Shown here piece by piece: positions 4,806-5,980 of a DNA stretch of 5,980 nt. Position numbers and translations under genes: made by a program. The stretch comes from Candidatus Altarchaeales archaeon (GTDB lineage: Archaea; Altiarchaeota; Altiarchaeia; IMC4; SCGC-AAA252-I15): assembly GCA_016867655.1 (NCBI GenBank), contig VGJA01000066.1:1-5980 (forward strand). Reading direction: 5' to 3'. Below the pieces are notes generated by a model. That model was not told the DNA's origin. It worked only from the letters and a program-made list of their open reading frames with translations, and did no database searches. Position 1 is the stretch's first letter; each line of letters begins with the position of its first letter.

Positions 4806-5363
4806 ATGAGGATAGTAGTAGCAATCACTGGAGCTTCAGGAATAGTTCTAGGCCAAATTTTGGTTGAAGAACTGGCCAAACAAAAGCATGAGATACATTT
4901 GATAGTCTCCAGAGGAGCTGAAGAAGTTGCCAGACACGAAGAAGGCATAGACTTAAGCAAGGCAAAGAAGAAGGCTTTCAAAGTCTATGACGAAAAGGAT
5001 TTGGCTGCTTCACTAGCTTCCTCGTCATTCAAGATTGACGCAATGGTTGTAATCCCCTGTTCAATGAAAACTCTTTCAGGCATTGCAAACGGTTACGCAG
5101 ATAATCTGATAGCAAGGGCTGCTGAAAATTGTTTGAAGATGAACTGGAAACTGATAGTCTGCCCTAGAGATACTCCGTTAAGCCTGCCTGCACTGGAAAA
5201 CATGCGCAAACTGAAAATCGCGGGCGCGTGCATTCTTCCCCTAAACATGGCCTACTATTATAAACCTAAAACAGTAAGCGATGTGAACAACTTTTTTGTT
5301 GGAAAAATACTGGACGCCCTCGGTTTGGAGCATAGTCTCTACAGAAAGTGGGGAGGTAAATAG
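4806..5363 (+). CDS. ubiX: Flavin prenyltransferase UbiX
   Basis: UbiX joins a dimethylallyl group to FMN, making prenylated FMN, the cofactor of UbiD-family decarboxylases; it is cytosolic and usually dodecameric. The 185 residues are the usual length. The N-terminal Rossmann-like fold carries TGASG at 8-12. The family core follows: VVIPCSMKTLSGIANGYADNL at 81-101 (written here in 21 or fewer residues), then PRDTPLS at 120-126 and the ENM helix start at 131-133. The usual PRETP reads PRDTP here, and the conserved PAFY region reads MAYY at 148-151, keeping the tyrosine; both are mild variants. The ATG is preceded by GAGGG at 10-nt spacing. A UbiD gene starts about 510 nt downstream on the same strand, the expected partner. 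The leader with two palindromic sites suggests the operon is regulated. Confidence 0.96.
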   Translation: MRIVVAITGASGIVLGQILVEELAKQKHEIHLIVSRGAEEVARHEEGIDLSKAKKKAFKVYDEKDLAASLASSSFKIDAMVVIPCSMKTLSGIANGYADNLIARAAENCLKMNWKLIVCPRDTPLSLPALENMRKLKIAGACILPLNMAYYYKPKTVSDVNNFFVGKILDALGLEHSLYRKWGGK

Positions 5364-5367
5364 ACGG

Positions 5368-5375
5368 TTTTTTAA
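5368..5375 (+). promoter_or_regulatory. Possible TATA-like box before the 98-aa gene
   Basis: TTTTTTAA is centred about 27 nt before the ATG at 5399, which fits a leaderless transcript. No Shine-Dalgarno precedes that ATG, which supports an internal promoter. The T-run could instead weaken readthrough from ubiX. Confidence 0.35.
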
Positions 5376-5398
5376 GGCAAGCTGGCATATATTATTAT

Positions 5399-5695
5399 AT
5401 GGCCGAGGGATACACTTCCACGATACGTGTTGATGTTTTAATGCAAATAATAAACAAGATTATGGCGAACAAGGAATTGGAGGCCATATTGGGCGCCCCC
5501 CTTGACAAGCATTTTGTCGTGGCAGTCAGGAACGGCAGAATGAAGTTCAACCCAATAGCCCTGAAAGGCGAGAGGGTGAGGAACCAGACTGACGAGCAGA
5601 GGAAGAGGGTTATTGCGATAGTGGAAGGCATAATAAGGGATGTTAAAGGGCCCACCCCATTAGTCGGAAAGCCTGATGTCCCGGATTTGATGTGA
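5399..5695 (+). CDS. Conserved-looking small protein of unknown function (98 aa)
   Basis: I do not recognise this protein. It is soluble and basic, with no signal peptide or membrane segment. Residues 8-30 and 64-82 look helical, with RVDVLMQIINKIM and RKRVIAIVEGIIRDV patterns. A central strand-like part (HFVVAVRNGRMKFNPIAL) lies between them, and the tail is rich in Pro, Gly and Asp (PTPLVGKPDVPDL). It lacks the CxxC metal motif of the small BsdD-type subunit that accompanies some bacterial UbiX/UbiD pairs, so it is not obviously that protein. It lies 35 nt after ubiX and before a microprotein and ubiD on the same strand, which hints at a link to prenyl-FMN chemistry, but this is inference from position. 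The coding frame is clean and moderately GC-rich, and the opposite-strand frame overlapping it is less plausible. Confidence 0.8.
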   Translation: MAEGYTSTIRVDVLMQIINKIMANKELEAILGAPLDKHFVVAVRNGRMKFNPIALKGERVRNQTDEQRKRVIAIVEGIIRDVKGPTPLVGKPDVPDLM

Positions 5696-5701
5696 GGTGA
5701 T
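5694..5701 (+). promoter_or_regulatory. Perfect Shine-Dalgarno of the microprotein gene
   Basis: GAGGTGAT is an 8-nt perfect match to the archaeal 16S rRNA 3' end, 6 nt before the ATG at 5708. It overlaps the stop codon of the 98-aa gene. It is the only strong ribosome binding site in the window and decides the start of the downstream small gene. Confidence 0.75.
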
Positions 5702-5707
5702 TGCACA

Positions 5708-5776
5708 ATGGTCTACGCACAACAGTATGCAGACGACTACATGTACGGCGGATACGACGACAGCTGTTATATGTAG
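5708..5776 (+). CDS. Tyr/Asp-rich microprotein (22 aa)
   Basis: An ATG with ideally placed GAGGTGAT opens a 22-codon frame ending in TAG. The peptide has six Tyr, four Asp, three Met and one Cys near the end (starts MVYAQQYADDYMY, ends DSCYM). It is acidic and not hydrophobic, so not a membrane peptide. It begins 12 nt after the stop of the 98-aa gene and in the same frame, so TGA readthrough would fuse the two; the strong ribosome binding site makes separate initiation more likely. The function is unknown. Possibilities are a small partner of the UbiX/UbiD system or a peptide precursor, neither supported beyond position. Confidence 0.6.
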   Translation: MVYAQQYADDYMYGGYDDSCYM

Positions 5777-5825
5777 TCCTGTCTCGGGTTGTTGAACCAT
5801 CTGCAGGAACTATACCAATGTTCTA

Positions 5826-5856
5826 TTTTTATCTGGCTTTTTATTTCCCTGTTTTT
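5826..5856 (+). terminator. T-tracts ending the ubiX-side transcript
   Basis: Three T5 runs lie at 5826-5830, 5838-5842 and 5852-5856, in the 99-nt gap between the microprotein and ubiD. Oligo-T tracts terminate archaeal RNA polymerase. The last two (TTTTTAT, TTTTTAATA) could instead be TATA-like boxes for ubiD, so the region may do both jobs. Confidence 0.4.
5838..5846 (+). promoter_or_regulatory. Possible ubiD promoter
   Basis: CTTTTTATTT-like sequence here is centred about 34 nt before the ubiD ATG, giving a leader of about 8 nt. An alternative, TTTTTAATA at 5852-5860, is only about 20 nt upstream. No strong Shine-Dalgarno precedes the ubiD ATG, which fits a short-leader transcript. Confidence 0.3.
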
Positions 5857-5875
5857 AATAGTTGATGCAGTTGAA

Positions 5876-5980
5876 ATGAGCTTGCGCGATTTCGTTGAAA
5901 ATCTGGACAAGGAAGGGAAGCTGGTGAAAATAGAGAAAGAAGTCAATCCCTATCTAGAGATGGCTCGAATCCTGAAGGAA
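5876..5980 (+). CDS. ubiD: UbiD-family prenyl-FMN-dependent decarboxylase (N-terminus only)
   Basis: The frame runs from the ATG at 5876 to the window edge, 35 codons. The N-terminus MSLRDFVENLDKEGKLVKI, followed by EKEVNPYLEMARILKE, is the characteristic opening of UbiD-family proteins (a short helix, a GxLxxI strand, then a helix beginning near the usual D/N-P-x-L-E). UbiD enzymes carry out reversible decarboxylation of aromatic or unsaturated acids using prenyl-FMN made by UbiX. With ubiX upstream on the same strand, the pairing is strong. In archaea a member of this family acts as anhydromevalonate phosphate decarboxylase in isoprenoid synthesis, while others act on aromatic acids; the visible part cannot separate these. 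Catalytic residues lie outside the window. Confidence 0.85.
   Translation, partial: MSLRDFVENLDKEGKLVKIEKEVNPYLEMARILKE

Noticed and set aside
5395..5706. Minus-strand 103-codon frame antisense to the 98-aa gene
   Set aside because: The plus-strand frame is co-directional with ubiX and ubiD and has more protein-like composition. The minus frame has no visible promoter, though without homolog searches this is not absolute.

Overview
The window looks archaeal. It encodes a zinc-binding Trm1 tRNA (guanine-26) dimethyltransferase of the archaeal/eukaryotic type. Several genes have A/T-rich TATA-like boxes about 26-30 nt before a start codon with little or no leader, and one internal gene has a perfect archaeal Shine-Dalgarno (GAGGTGAT). 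Two secreted proteins carry long Thr/Ser linkers, one ending in a C-terminal membrane anchor, as is common in archaeal surface proteins. Phylum cannot be settled from this sequence; a DPANN-type or euryarchaeal genome is a guess.

Left third (1-2640, minus strand): two tandem paralogous surface proteins, the downstream one cut by the window edge. They have different N-terminal beta-rich domains but share a Thr/Ser linker followed by an eight-cysteine module with identical cysteine spacing. The same 24-nt sequence precedes both genes, so they are probably expressed in the same way.

Middle (2667-4481, minus strand): trm1, then a small winged-helix-like protein, then a 63-residue protein with 11 cysteines whose start overlaps the end of the winged-helix gene by 20 nt. 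The trm1 gene ends before T-rich tracts on its coding strand, and a perfect 11-bp AT-rich palindrome lies upstream of the winged-helix promoter.

Divergent control region (4482-4805, 324 nt with no protein gene): unusually rich in inverted repeats. It holds a GC-rich nested stem-loop, an ATGC-repeat hairpin, a 12-bp hairpin, and two related palindromes (ACCTTT-NNT-AAAGGT) that bracket a TATA box and the predicted ubiX start site. A 10-bp stem-loop follows in the ubiX leader. This is the best candidate for undescribed regulation or a small RNA.

Right part (4806-5980, plus strand): ubiX (flavin prenyltransferase), an unrecognised 98-residue protein, a 22-codon Tyr/Asp-rich microprotein with a perfect Shine-Dalgarno, and the start of a UbiD-family decarboxylase. 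UbiX makes prenyl-FMN, the cofactor of UbiD enzymes, so these genes form a functional unit. In archaea a UbiX/UbiD pair can serve the modified mevalonate pathway (anhydromevalonate phosphate decarboxylase), but only 35 residues of UbiD are visible and its substrate cannot be assigned.
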